Part shown: piece by piece, positions 27,182 through 34,708 of the stretch
Layout: each line of letters begins with the position of its first letter
Position numbering within the stretch: position 1 is the stretch's first letter
NCBI GenBank assembly: GCA_017302715.1
Contig: JAFLCD010000008.1
Coordinates: forward strand, 1 to 37,923
Source of the DNA: Deltaproteobacteria bacterium
GTDB taxonomy: Bacteria; Bdellovibrionota; UBA2394
Reading direction: 5' to 3'
DNA: 37,923 nucleotides
The notes under the pieces: model-generated
The model's input: the letters and a program-made list of their open reading frames with translations, nothing else
What the model was told of the DNA's origin: nothing
Database searches by the model: none
Position numbers and translations under genes: made by a program

Positions 27182-28339
27182 ATGAAATATCTTTCAGTTC
27201 TATCCCTCGGCCTTTTGATGATGTTGACGGTTTCGTCCGCCGAGCCGCTCACCTCCTCCTATGATAAAGTTTTCGAAAAAAATATTCAGACACTCGCTTC
27301 AGCTCATAAGCTTTTGCCGCAATCTTCTACTTACCTTAAACAATTAGAAGATGAACTGCTGAAGGCGGCCCCAGAACTTTCGGAAGAAAGTCGAAAGACA
27401 TTGGCCTCGCAGCTTTTTGCAAAAACACAAGAAAGCCTACAAAACTATATCGCTCAAAATCCAAAATCTATTTTTGGAAAATCACCTGGAGAGGGCGCCA
27501 AAGATGCACAGGAGGTCTTTGATTTTTTTGGAGGAAGCCTTCTTGAGCAAATTCATTTCTTTAAAAATTTAGAGATAAAAGAAACCTTCTCTCTCCAAAA
27601 AGATTTTCCAACGCTTGCTGATCGCTCAGAGCTTTCAAAAACAGACGACGTTAGCATCATCGTTTTTAAATCTACTGGCTTTATAGCAGACTCTAGCGAT
27701 GCACTTTTCTTCTCATCACCTTTGGATCTTCAACTCACAACGGCCCATGACCACAGCTTCCAAAATGACAAGGACGAAAGACAGACCATACATCTCAGCG
27801 GAGTTTTTAAAATTTCATTAAAGGAAGCTTTCACTCTTAGTCTTCAAGAAGTTTTTGGAAACTCTCGTCTTATTTTTGTTAATGAAGAAGCTTATGAGAA
27901 AATAAAAACAAAAGATGAAAGCTTAAAGTCTGAGAAACTTATTTTTTTGCATGCTACCATCCTTCACGAACTCCAACATTTGAAAGATTATTTTTCAACG
28001 CCGGAACTTTTCTCCGAGGCCCCCATCGCAGTTAAAGCCTATCGAGAAAAATTCGCTGAACTCAAAAAAGAAGATGCCGAACTTAAAAAATTCTCAGAAA
28101 AAAAATTAGCAGGCTTAGAAATTCTTTATATTTATTTAAACTCCCCTGTAGAAGGCAGAGCTATACAAACAGAAGTTGAGTTTTTAAAATCCTCGGGAAT
28201 AAGCCTGAACATGATTTTAGAAGAATTTACTAAACGTTGGTATGCAGGCAATACAACAAAGCTAACGCCAGAGCAGATTCGAGCCAAGCTTCCACGTTTT
28301 GCTAGAGAAAAAATTACTGAATGGTTTAATCATCGATGA
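27182..28339 (+). CDS. exported protein with HELQH zinc-peptidase motif
   Basis: A 385-residue protein with a signal peptide (MKYLSVLSLGLLMMLTVSSA). The feature that stands out is LHATILHELQHLKDYF: His262, Glu263 and His266 form an HExxH zinc motif on a helix. Downstream SPVEGRAIQTEVEF offers Glu324 as a possible third ligand, the spacing and EGRA context of a gluzincin-like site. I do not recognise the rest, which is charged and helical at 280-310. AAGGTGG before the ATG is a good ribosome site. The gene overlaps pyrD tail to tail by 10 bases. Protease activity is inferred from the motif only. Confidence 0.65.
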   Translation: MKYLSVLSLGLLMMLTVSSAEPLTSSYDKVFEKNIQTLASAHKLLPQSSTYLKQLEDELLKAAPELSEESRKTLASQLFAKTQESLQNYIAQNPKSIFGKSPGEGAKDAQEVFDFFGGSLLEQIHFFKNLEIKETFSLQKDFPTLADRSELSKTDDVSIIVFKSTGFIADSSDALFFSSPLDLQLTTAHDHSFQNDKDERQTIHLSGVFKISLKEAFTLSLQEVFGNSRLIFVNEEAYEKIKTKDESLKSEKLIFLHATILHELQHLKDYFSTPELFSEAPIAVKAYREKFAELKKEDAELKKFSEKKLAGLEILYIYLNSPVEGRAIQTEVEFLKSSGISLNMILEEFTKRWYAGNTTKLTPEQIRAKLPRFAREKITEWFNHR

Positions 28340-29265
28340 GCTAAGCCGATAAGCTCTTGAACGCTTGAAAATTTATTTTTCTGTAAATAACGAGCTATTT
28401 CTTCTGACATTTTTTCATAACAAAACGGGTCTCTAAAATTCCAAGTTCCAATTTGCACAACCGTGGCACCTGCTAATAAAAATTCAATGACGTCGCGAGA
28501 AGAAGTAATTCCTCCCATCCCGACGATGGGAATTTTAATTTTGGAATACGTTCTGTAAACGCGCTCAATCGCTACGGGTCGAATCGCAGGCCCCGACAGT
28601 CCGCCCATCTTTCGACCAAGCCATGGTTTTTTGCTGTCTATATTAATAGACATTCCTAAAAGCGTATTGATCATGGAAATCGCATCGGCACCCGCACTTT
28701 CTGCTGCAACAGCGATATCTGAAATCGATGTGACATTGGGAGAAAGTTTTACCCAGAGAGGTTTTTTCACCGCTGCTTTTACTTGAGAAACAACTTCGGC
28801 TGTCGTTTTTGGATCCGAAGAAAATTCAAGCCCACCTTTATCGATATTCGGGCAAGAAATATTAATTTCGATCGCCACCGCAGAGCATGCATTCGCTTTT
28901 TCTGCCAAAATTTTAAAATCTTCCACACGTTGAGCGTAGACGCTTAAAACATAAGAAGATTTTGCAGCTTTTAATTGAGGCTCGACGTTTTGAATAAATG
29001 CGTCGATACCCATATTTTGAAGCCCGATTGAATTGAGCATTCCGCTTTCGGTTTCGTAAAGTCTGGGCATTGGATTACCCTCAGAAGATTTCACGCTCAA
29101 AGATTTTGTAACGAAGCCGCCCAAAAACTTTTGCAGAGGATGATTTAAAAATTCTAATCCGTAAGCCCAAGTTCCTGAAGCTGCGAGAAGTGGAGTTTTA
29201 AACTCGACGCTTCCCACTTTTGACTCAAGTAATTTAATCGAAGGTAAAGATTTTACAGAGCCCAT
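28330..29265 (-). CDS. pyrD: dihydroorotate dehydrogenase, class 1B catalytic subunit
   Basis: PyrD oxidises dihydroorotate to orotate in pyrimidine synthesis; class 1B passes electrons to NAD through PyrK. The FMN-barrel features are visible: TPLLAASGTW, NSIGLQNMG, EINISCPNIDKGG (the SCPN cysteine, Cys138, is the class 1 catalytic base) and GMGGITSSRDVIEFLLAGA. I chose ATG 29265, with AAGGA 6 bases upstream, overlapping pyrK by 13 bases; a TTG at 29280 is less likely. Confidence 0.93.
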   Translation of the reverse strand: MGSVKSLPSIKLLESKVGSVEFKTPLLAASGTWAYGLEFLNHPLQKFLGGFVTKSLSVKSSEGNPMPRLYETESGMLNSIGLQNMGIDAFIQNVEPQLKAAKSSYVLSVYAQRVEDFKILAEKANACSAVAIEINISCPNIDKGGLEFSSDPKTTAEVVSQVKAAVKKPLWVKLSPNVTSISDIAVAAESAGADAISMINTLLGMSINIDSKKPWLGRKMGGLSGPAIRPVAIERVYRTYSKIKIPIVGMGGITSSRDVIEFLLAGATVVQIGTWNFRDPFCYEKMSEEIARYLQKNKFSSVQELIGLAHR

Positions 29266-30104
29266 GCGCCATCCTTCCAAGGTTTTAAAACTTCACCTTT
29301 AAAAATAGGGCCTTCGATACATGAGCGAACTTTTTTTACTTCGGATTTTTCATTCAAGATCGGAACAACACAGCCGATGCAAATGCCAAATCCACAACCC
29401 ATCGTCTCCTCCAAAAAATAAAGTGAACGATCGGGTGGAAGCAAATCATAAACCGCTTTCATCATCGGCGTCGGCCCACAGATATAAAACCAATCCGAAT
29501 CTTTCCAGTCGGATTCTTTTTTCTTCAACAACTCCGGAAGTCTTCCATGAAATCCCGCAGAGCCGTCATCGGAAGCAATGTCATAAGCTAAAGGAATTTT
29601 TCGGATGATTTCAAGATCCTCTCGTACTCCGTAAAAAATCCTTCCTGCATCTTCTCGTTTATTTTTGACGAGCTCTTGAATGAGCGGCATCAAGGATGCA
29701 TAACCCACTCCACCCGCAATGAAGCAATGCTTACCTTTTTTTAAATGCTCTCGAGGAATTCCTTTTCCAAGAGGACCAACGAGACCAAGTTTTGAACCCA
29801 CACTCGCCTTCACCAACTGATGCGTCAGTTTTCCATGAACACGATAAATAAATTGATACATTCCGTCGTCTTGATCGACGATCGCAAAAGGTCTTGCAAT
29901 CAACGGATCCACGCGATCCAAAAGTGAAAGCATGCAAAATTGTCCCGGCAAAAAACTTGGAAGTTCTTTGATCGCGCCCGCTTCATCGGGCTTCACCCAA
30001 ATCGACCATTGATTGTTGGCAATAGGTCGACTTTGAATAATGCGAACTTCAATCATCCCTTGAGGCGTGGGTGGTTTTTCTAACAAAGCAGACTTCGTCA
30101 TCAT
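29253..30104 (-). CDS. pyrK: dihydroorotate dehydrogenase electron-transfer subunit
   Basis: PyrK carries FAD and a 2Fe-2S cluster and links PyrD to NAD. The ferredoxin-reductase-like FAD domain has RPFAIVDQDDGMYQFIYRV (residues about 70-90), the NAD domain has FIAGGVGYASLMPLI and CGPTPMM, and the cluster motif is GCGFGICIGCVVP followed by RSCIEGPIF, giving four cysteines. It overlaps rimI-like upstream (ATGA) and pyrD downstream. Pairing with a class 1B PyrD confirms the assignment. Confidence 0.94.
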   Translation of the reverse strand: MMTKSALLEKPPTPQGMIEVRIIQSRPIANNQWSIWVKPDEAGAIKELPSFLPGQFCMLSLLDRVDPLIARPFAIVDQDDGMYQFIYRVHGKLTHQLVKASVGSKLGLVGPLGKGIPREHLKKGKHCFIAGGVGYASLMPLIQELVKNKREDAGRIFYGVREDLEIIRKIPLAYDIASDDGSAGFHGRLPELLKKKESDWKDSDWFYICGPTPMMKAVYDLLPPDRSLYFLEETMGCGFGICIGCVVPILNEKSEVKKVRSCIEGPIFKGEVLKPWKDGAWAL

Positions 30105-30568
30105 AAATCTTTCATCATCAAAATGGCGTCTTCACCATTGGCGTAATATTTTTCTCTCGTTAACAAAGTTCTAAAGCCGCGCGTCTCATAAATTTTTCTT
30201 GCTCGTTCGTTCGAAGGACGAACTTCCAAAAATAAATAGAGTGCGCCGATCTCTCGAGCATCTTTCATAATTTTTTGTAAAAGCTGAACACCCCAACCTC
30301 TTCCTTGAAATTTTTTTTCGATGGCAATGTTTAGTAAATGCCCTTCTGTAAAAATCACCTGGTAAATGGCGTAACCGACGCATTCTTCACCACAAAAAAC
30401 GCCCACTGAATGAGTCATCGGAGCCTTGAGACTTTCACTTAAAAGTTGAAGGGACCAAGGGTCATCGTAAACTCTCTGCTCGATAGCATGAACAACGGGC
30501 ATATCTTGATCTTCCAACGCTCTAAAATTGAGTTTGGAGAAAGAATTTTCTTCGAACGGTTGAGACAT
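30101..30568 (-). CDS. rimI: GNAT acetyltransferase, RimI-like
   Basis: The 155-residue protein is a single GNAT domain. The acetyl-CoA loop is EKKFQGRGWGVQLLQKIM, preceded by the strand LLNIAIEKK and followed by YLFLEVRPSNERARKIYETR, which is typical of RimI. RimI acetylates the N-terminus of ribosomal protein S18. The C-terminal REKYYANGEDAILMMKDL also fits. Upstream of pyrK it is an unusual but translationally coupled partner. Confidence 0.85.
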   Translation of the reverse strand: MSQPFEENSFSKLNFRALEDQDMPVVHAIEQRVYDDPWSLQLLSESLKAPMTHSVGVFCGEECVGYAIYQVIFTEGHLLNIAIEKKFQGRGWGVQLLQKIMKDAREIGALYLFLEVRPSNERARKIYETRGFRTLLTREKYYANGEDAILMMKDL

Positions 30569-30637
30569 GCGTGTCCCAGAAGTACTGGATAAAAGCCCTC
30601 TGATCCAGGATTTTTGGCGTTTTAAGGCGGCTCAGGA

Positions 30638-30653
30638 TGGCACAAACCTTGCT
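30638..30653 (+). promoter_or_regulatory. sigma-54 (RpoN) promoter
   Basis: TGGCACAAACCTTGCT is a near-perfect -24/-12 element: GG at 30639-30640 and GC at 30651-30652 with 10 bases between. The predicted start near 30664 places GAGGGAG (30665-30671) at the 5' end of the message, 8 bases before the TTG start at 30680. This also supports that TTG start. Confidence 0.82.
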
Positions 30654-30679
30654 TTATCTAAGCTGAGGGAGCTTACGTT

Positions 30680-32398
30680 TTGGTAGGGGAAAAGCCAGCT
30701 AATTTGCCGAAATTTGTTTTTGGCAACTTATCCTTTTTAGCACTTCTTTTGGGGCTTTATAGCTGCGGTCCAAATGCGCCTATCGATATCGAATTAAATT
30801 CAAATTGTTTATCCGAGGCGGGTGGCTCCTGCGCCGCTGCTTCAAATGGCGGAAAATTCACCTGGTATCTTGAGAATGCACCAGCCTCTCAAGAATATAT
30901 GATCGCCGTGATGTCACTCGCCTCGACCGATCGAGTAAGCAACTATATTCATCCGATCCAAGTCACCACGAATTTGCCATCGAGCGCCATTCCTCAAAGC
31001 GAACAAGAGATGATCGCTCAAGTGAAGAATTTAAAAAATATCGATATGAGTGTGGGAAGTTGGGATGCAAATATTTTTGCGCCCTTACCGAATTTTCAAA
31101 CCACTCCACAAAATATTGGAGTCGATGAATTTTATATTCCAGATCCCAATAATTATGTAACGCATACGCCGACCAACACGATTCCGTATATGCCATCCAT
31201 GCCAGAGTCGAGCCAGCTTACAGGAAGAGTCTCGCAGACAGATATCTTCAGTCGACTCGATGGAGTTTTTCAAATCTTAGTGGATATGAAAACCTTTGGA
31301 GGAAAAGCCTCACAACTTGATGCGAATTACCAAAGTATTTTTAGAAATTTAGATACATGCCTGAGACGTGTAATGCCGCAAACGATGAATTTGATTGGCG
31401 CTCCTCTTTTTCGTTTGAATGGAAAAAATGCCGTCGATGTTTTGGTAGGAGATATTCCGCAAGTCAATGGGCGTGCAACCGCCGGACAAATTTCACAGAT
31501 CGATAGGTTCATGACCAATAGAGGTCAGCCTCTGAAGGATTCAAATCGGACCGAAGTTTTGTACGTTCAACGAACCACTTCAACAGATTCGGTAAGCACT
31601 CAATGCTCAACGACGGCTCATGAGTATCAACATCTGATTAGTTTTGACTCCAAAGTTTTATCGCGAATGCCGCCTGAGACTCGCTTTGACTTAGACACTC
31701 AGCGTGCGATGGCAATTCATCCCGAGAGATTAGGATTTGATGAAGGATATTCAAGCATCGTCGAAGAACTTACGGAAGAGAAACAAAGTGTTTCGAGAAA
31801 TATCGTCGCCTTTCTTAGCAATCCCAATTCAACTTCGTTTGCGCTTGAAGCCGTGTATCGAGAAGCCGCTTCGAATTTTCGCTCGCGCGGGATTAATACC
31901 CTCTTTTTGTATTCAATGTTGAAACGCGCTGGTGGAAGTTTAAATGCCTCTGATCCAGCGACACAAAAATTTTTAAGCTCTCTTATCCGCAGTCAAGAAA
32001 CCGGATTTGATAATGTGGCCGGTTTCTTTGGTTCAAATTGGCTTGAAGTACAGCAGTATTTCTTTACGCGAATGGTTCGCGCGCTCTATGACTCAAAGAA
32101 AATTTCTGAATTTATCCCAGCCCTCGAAGAGAAACCTATCGCGGGCGGAAGCATCAAACGCGGCATTCGCATTTTAGATCGAGCGACTCCGCCGACTTCG
32201 GTTACTCTCAATCCTCCAATTGTTCACCCACTTCAGTTCGACGCGCCACTCGTACCCAATGCTTCGACTTATAATGTACCTGCGCAGTCCGTCATGTTTT
32301 TTCGGTATATTGTTCCAGAAAAGAAAAAATTCAATGCCCGCATTACCTTAGCAACGGGCGGCGCTCCCTATTCTATTTTTGTTATTCCTGTTCGCTAA
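30680..32398 (+). CDS. metalloprotease-like lipoprotein (HEYQH, M30-like)
   Basis: A 572-residue lipoprotein with lipobox LYSC (Cys29). The zinc motif is STTAHEYQHLISFD (His314, Glu315, His318). The downstream LGFDEGYSSIVEEL (Glu355) resembles the third-ligand EG motif of gluzincins. The pair AHEYQHLI and DEGYS recalls the M30 (hyicolysin) family. The C-terminal 100 residues look like a beta domain. TTG 30680 is chosen because it has GAGGGAG 8 bases upstream, just after the sigma-54 start. It leads a plus-strand cluster with the FHA-GGDEF gene 23 bases downstream. Confidence 0.72.
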   Translation: MVGEKPANLPKFVFGNLSFLALLLGLYSCGPNAPIDIELNSNCLSEAGGSCAAASNGGKFTWYLENAPASQEYMIAVMSLASTDRVSNYIHPIQVTTNLPSSAIPQSEQEMIAQVKNLKNIDMSVGSWDANIFAPLPNFQTTPQNIGVDEFYIPDPNNYVTHTPTNTIPYMPSMPESSQLTGRVSQTDIFSRLDGVFQILVDMKTFGGKASQLDANYQSIFRNLDTCLRRVMPQTMNLIGAPLFRLNGKNAVDVLVGDIPQVNGRATAGQISQIDRFMTNRGQPLKDSNRTEVLYVQRTTSTDSVSTQCSTTAHEYQHLISFDSKVLSRMPPETRFDLDTQRAMAIHPERLGFDEGYSSIVEELTEEKQSVSRNIVAFLSNPNSTSFALEAVYREAASNFRSRGINTLFLYSMLKRAGGSLNASDPATQKFLSSLIRSQETGFDNVAGFFGSNWLEVQQYFFTRMVRALYDSKKISEFIPALEEKPIAGGSIKRGIRILDRATPPTSVTLNPPIVHPLQFDAPLVPNASTYNVPAQSVMFFRYIVPEKKKFNARITLATGGAPYSIFVIPVR

Positions 32399-32421
32399 AA
32401 AAAAGCGTTAAAATAGAAGCA

Positions 32422-33354
32422 GTGAATTTCGACGAAAAAGACGGCGACGATACAGACTATACTACGCAGATGCGTCAGCTTGAGGCGGATACCGATCCTA
32501 CGAGAACTTTAAAATCTCAGGCGGTTTTGTTAGTCATGTCGGGACCCACCACCGGACAAAGTATTTTCCTCGAAACAAAAGATGTTTGGATTTTAGGCCG
32601 CTCAACCGATAGCGATATCACTCTTCATGACGCCAGCGTCTCTCGAAATCATTGCAAAATTAAATATCAAGCCCCACATACGTGGATTGCCGAAGATCTT
32701 AAATCTTCGAATGGAACTTGGCATAATGGCGATCGCATTCAAAAAGTAGAGCTGAAAAGTGGAGATAAACTTCAACTTGGCACGAATATTATTTTGAAAT
32801 TTGTTTTACAAGACGAGCTGGAGCTCGCTTTTCAAAAAGAACTTTATGAGTCTGCAACAAAAGACGCACTGACCGGACTTTTTTCGAAGCGATATTTTTT
32901 AGAGCAACTCGATGTGGAGTTTAATTTTCATAAGCGAATTAAAAAACCGATTTCGCTTGTTCTTTGTGACTTGGATCATTTCAAAAAAGTGAACGACACT
33001 TACGGCCATATGGCTGGGGATCTTGTACTCAAAGAAACCGGAAGACTGCTTTTAAATGTCACTCGAAAGGGAGATCTCGTTGGAAGATACGGTGGAGAAG
33101 AGATTATCGTTTTACTGCGAGACACTCCTCTTCAGGGAGCGAAAATTTTTGCGGATAAACTCAGACAGTTGATTCAAAAACATCCTTATATTTACGAAGG
33201 AAAGAAAATTCAGGTCACCGCCTCTTTTGGCGTGGCAACTTTTAGCGACGAAAATTATCAAAGCACGACTGATTTGATAAAAGTAGCTGACGAATTTCTT
33301 TATAAGGCCAAACAATCCGGACGCAATCGCGTTGCATGTTTAGGCGATTCATAA
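32422..33354 (+). CDS. FHA-GGDEF diguanylate cyclase (DgcB-like architecture)
   Basis: A 310-residue protein. Residues 35-128 are an FHA phosphothreonine-binding domain with WILGRSTDSD (Arg60), SVSRNHCKI (Ser74, His77) and SSNGTWHNG. Residues 145-308 are a GGDEF domain with DALTGL, DLDHFKKVND and active site GGEEI (224-228); GGEEF is the usual form. An inhibitory RxxD site is intact (RKGD, 215-218). Bdellovibrio DgcB, needed for prey invasion, has this same FHA-GGDEF layout. The N-terminal tail is acidic and carries TDPTRT (24-29), which could be a phosphothreonine ligand. The start is GTG 32422 with a weak ribosome site. Confidence 0.9.
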   Translation: MNFDEKDGDDTDYTTQMRQLEADTDPTRTLKSQAVLLVMSGPTTGQSIFLETKDVWILGRSTDSDITLHDASVSRNHCKIKYQAPHTWIAEDLKSSNGTWHNGDRIQKVELKSGDKLQLGTNIILKFVLQDELELAFQKELYESATKDALTGLFSKRYFLEQLDVEFNFHKRIKKPISLVLCDLDHFKKVNDTYGHMAGDLVLKETGRLLLNVTRKGDLVGRYGGEEIIVLLRDTPLQGAKIFADKLRQLIQKHPYIYEGKKIQVTASFGVATFSDENYQSTTDLIKVADEFLYKAKQSGRNRVACLGDS

Positions 33355-33366
33355 TAAAGATTTTGG

Positions 33367-33759
33367 GTGATTGCTCCTGAGAAATCTCAGCTTCCCTTAA
33401 AAGCTCACCCTCAATTCATTGAGGTGAATGACGAGCAGATTCAAAAATTTCATAAGGCTTTTCGAGACGGCAAATCAAAGCAGATGCCCGCTACTTTTAC
33501 AGCGATGGCAATGAAAGGCATTTTTGAAATTGTCGATTCGCTTCAAACAGATTGGCGAAAACTTTTACATGCAACTCAAAGCTTTACGTATCATTCTGCG
33601 ATTACTTCGCCTTCGAAAATTCGGGCAGAAGCTAAACTTATGGACTGCAAATGGAGAGCCGGAATGTATTGGCTGAGTTTTGTTATCGAAGTTTACGAAG
33701 AACCCAGTCAGAAATTATTGATCACCTCTAAATCACTTTTGATGGTGAAAGCTGAATAG
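33367..33759 (+). CDS. MaoC-like hotdog protein, probably non-catalytic partner
   Basis: The 130-residue protein looks like the N-terminal half of a MaoC/FAS1-dehydratase type hydratase. The central LLHATQSFTYHSAI and the strand WLSFVIEVYEE fit the hotdog fold. It lacks the catalytic D-x-N-x-x-H motif that the next gene has. Mycobacterial HadA/HadB is a comparable pairing of a non-catalytic and a catalytic subunit, so I infer a heterodimer. The start is GTG 33367, 12 bases after the cyclase gene, with 1 base to the next gene. Confidence 0.62.
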   Translation: MIAPEKSQLPLKAHPQFIEVNDEQIQKFHKAFRDGKSKQMPATFTAMAMKGIFEIVDSLQTDWRKLLHATQSFTYHSAITSPSKIRAEAKLMDCKWRAGMYWLSFVIEVYEEPSQKLLITSKSLLMVKAE

Positions 33760-33760
33760 G

Positions 33761-34114
33761 ATGAACGCGCTAAAAACTTTTACATTTGAAGCTCTCACCA
33801 AAGAGCAAATTCGAGATTATTGCGAAGCTTCGGGCGATTGGAATCGCATTCATCATGATGAGGCCTTTGCAAAGGAAGCGGGGCTTGGCGGAATTATCGC
33901 ACATGGAATGCTCTCGATGGGGCTCGCTGCTCGCGCGCTCGAAGAGTGGGGATTTTCGGCAGAGAAATTAAAGAATCTCGAAGCGAAATTTAAAGATATT
34001 GCAAAGCCTGGAGATATTCTCAGCGCAGAATTACTCGAAACGACTCCTCAGATCCGTTGCCGCGTAATCAATCAAAAGGGCGCTGAAATCGTCTCTGTCA
34101 GTGCCACCCTCTGA
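33761..34114 (+). CDS. MaoC-family dehydratase/hydratase (catalytic)
   Basis: A 117-residue hotdog protein with the hydratase 2 motif YCEASGDWNRIHHDEAFAKE: Asp26, Asn28 and His31 match the catalytic Asp/His of R-specific enoyl-CoA hydratases. It is followed by GIIAHGMLSMG. It likely acts on 3-hydroxyacyl/enoyl thioesters together with the preceding non-catalytic subunit. Whether CoA or ACP carries the substrate is unclear. It ends the cluster led by the sigma-54 lipoprotein gene. Confidence 0.8.
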   Translation: MNALKTFTFEALTKEQIRDYCEASGDWNRIHHDEAFAKEAGLGGIIAHGMLSMGLAARALEEWGFSAEKLKNLEAKFKDIAKPGDILSAELLETTPQIRCRVINQKGAEIVSVSATL

Positions 34115-34186
34115 GGCATCCACCTCTCATTGCCCCATAAAGTTTTCGTAGGGCAAAATCCCGCTATGAAAACCCCCGAAAAACAA

Positions 34187-34206
34187 GGTTTTAAGCGGTT
34201 TTAAGC
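34187..34206. repeat. exact tandem 10-bp repeat beside a sigma-54 promoter
   Basis: GGTTTTAAGC occurs twice in a row and abuts the -24 element of the promoter at 34207. It may be a protein-binding site or a chance slippage product. Confidence 0.8.
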
Positions 34207-34222
34207 TGGCATAGGTTTTGCA
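34207..34222 (+). promoter_or_regulatory. sigma-54 (RpoN) promoter
   Basis: TGGCATAGGTTTTGCA has GG at 34208-34209 and GC at 34220-34221 with 10 bases between, a good RpoN match. The predicted start near 34233 is only about 2 bases before ATG 34235, so the message may be leaderless. Confidence 0.72.
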
Positions 34223-34234
34223 CTCTTTTTACAT

Positions 34235-34708
34235 ATGAGTAATTTGAGCAAAATTGTAGGTGTATTTTTGGTCCTTGGGTTAAGCCTTTTTCTATCTGCA
34301 AAAGTAGAAGCCAAAGAGACTTTAATCGCCTGTGAAAACTTAAGTTTATCCGGAGTTTTTGAGCAATGCGAAGAAGTGGTCATTCTTGAAAAACTTGGAA
34401 ACAGGATCCGCGCTTATTCGAAGCCTAAACAAATCGTCATCAGCATTTCAAAAGACATTATCTTTGTCGCAAAAAATTTAGAAAAAGGTGAAAAAGTTGA
34501 ATCTCACCAACGAGTCACGATCGCCGCTGATAGACTTTGGAATACGTCCAAAGCTGGATTTCAGTCTCTCTGCGAAGTGAAGGGTGAAAATAAAAGTGGC
34601 TTACTCAACGTCAATTGCGGTCGTTATCAAAATGAAACCATCGATAAAGCAGCTGTCTTCACTTTGCACCCTTACTCAACGTACAGCGCTGCTAAAGAAA
34701 AATCTTAA
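34235..34708 (+). CDS. small exported protein, function unknown, sigma-54 driven
   Basis: A 157-residue protein with a signal peptide (MSNLSKIVGVFLVLGLSLFL, likely cut after VEA at 26). The mature part is strand-rich with Cys33 and Cys44 near its start and two further cysteines (LCEVKG, NCGRY), which suggests two disulfides. I recognise no family. The start is either ATG 34235 or TTG 34244; the sigma-54 promoter leaves almost no leader for the former. Its stop overlaps the stop of the opposite-strand HD-GYP-like gene (TTAA, 34705-34708). Confidence 0.65.
   Translation: MSNLSKIVGVFLVLGLSLFLSAKVEAKETLIACENLSLSGVFEQCEEVVILEKLGNRIRAYSKPKQIVISISKDIIFVAKNLEKGEKVESHQRVTIAADRLWNTSKAGFQSLCEVKGENKSGLLNVNCGRYQNETIDKAAVFTLHPYSTYSAAKEKS

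Noticed and set aside
34126-34160. TTGCCC/GGGCAA inverted repeat after the MaoC genes, considered as a terminator
   Set aside because: The loop is long and no T-run follows; termination here is possible but not supported.
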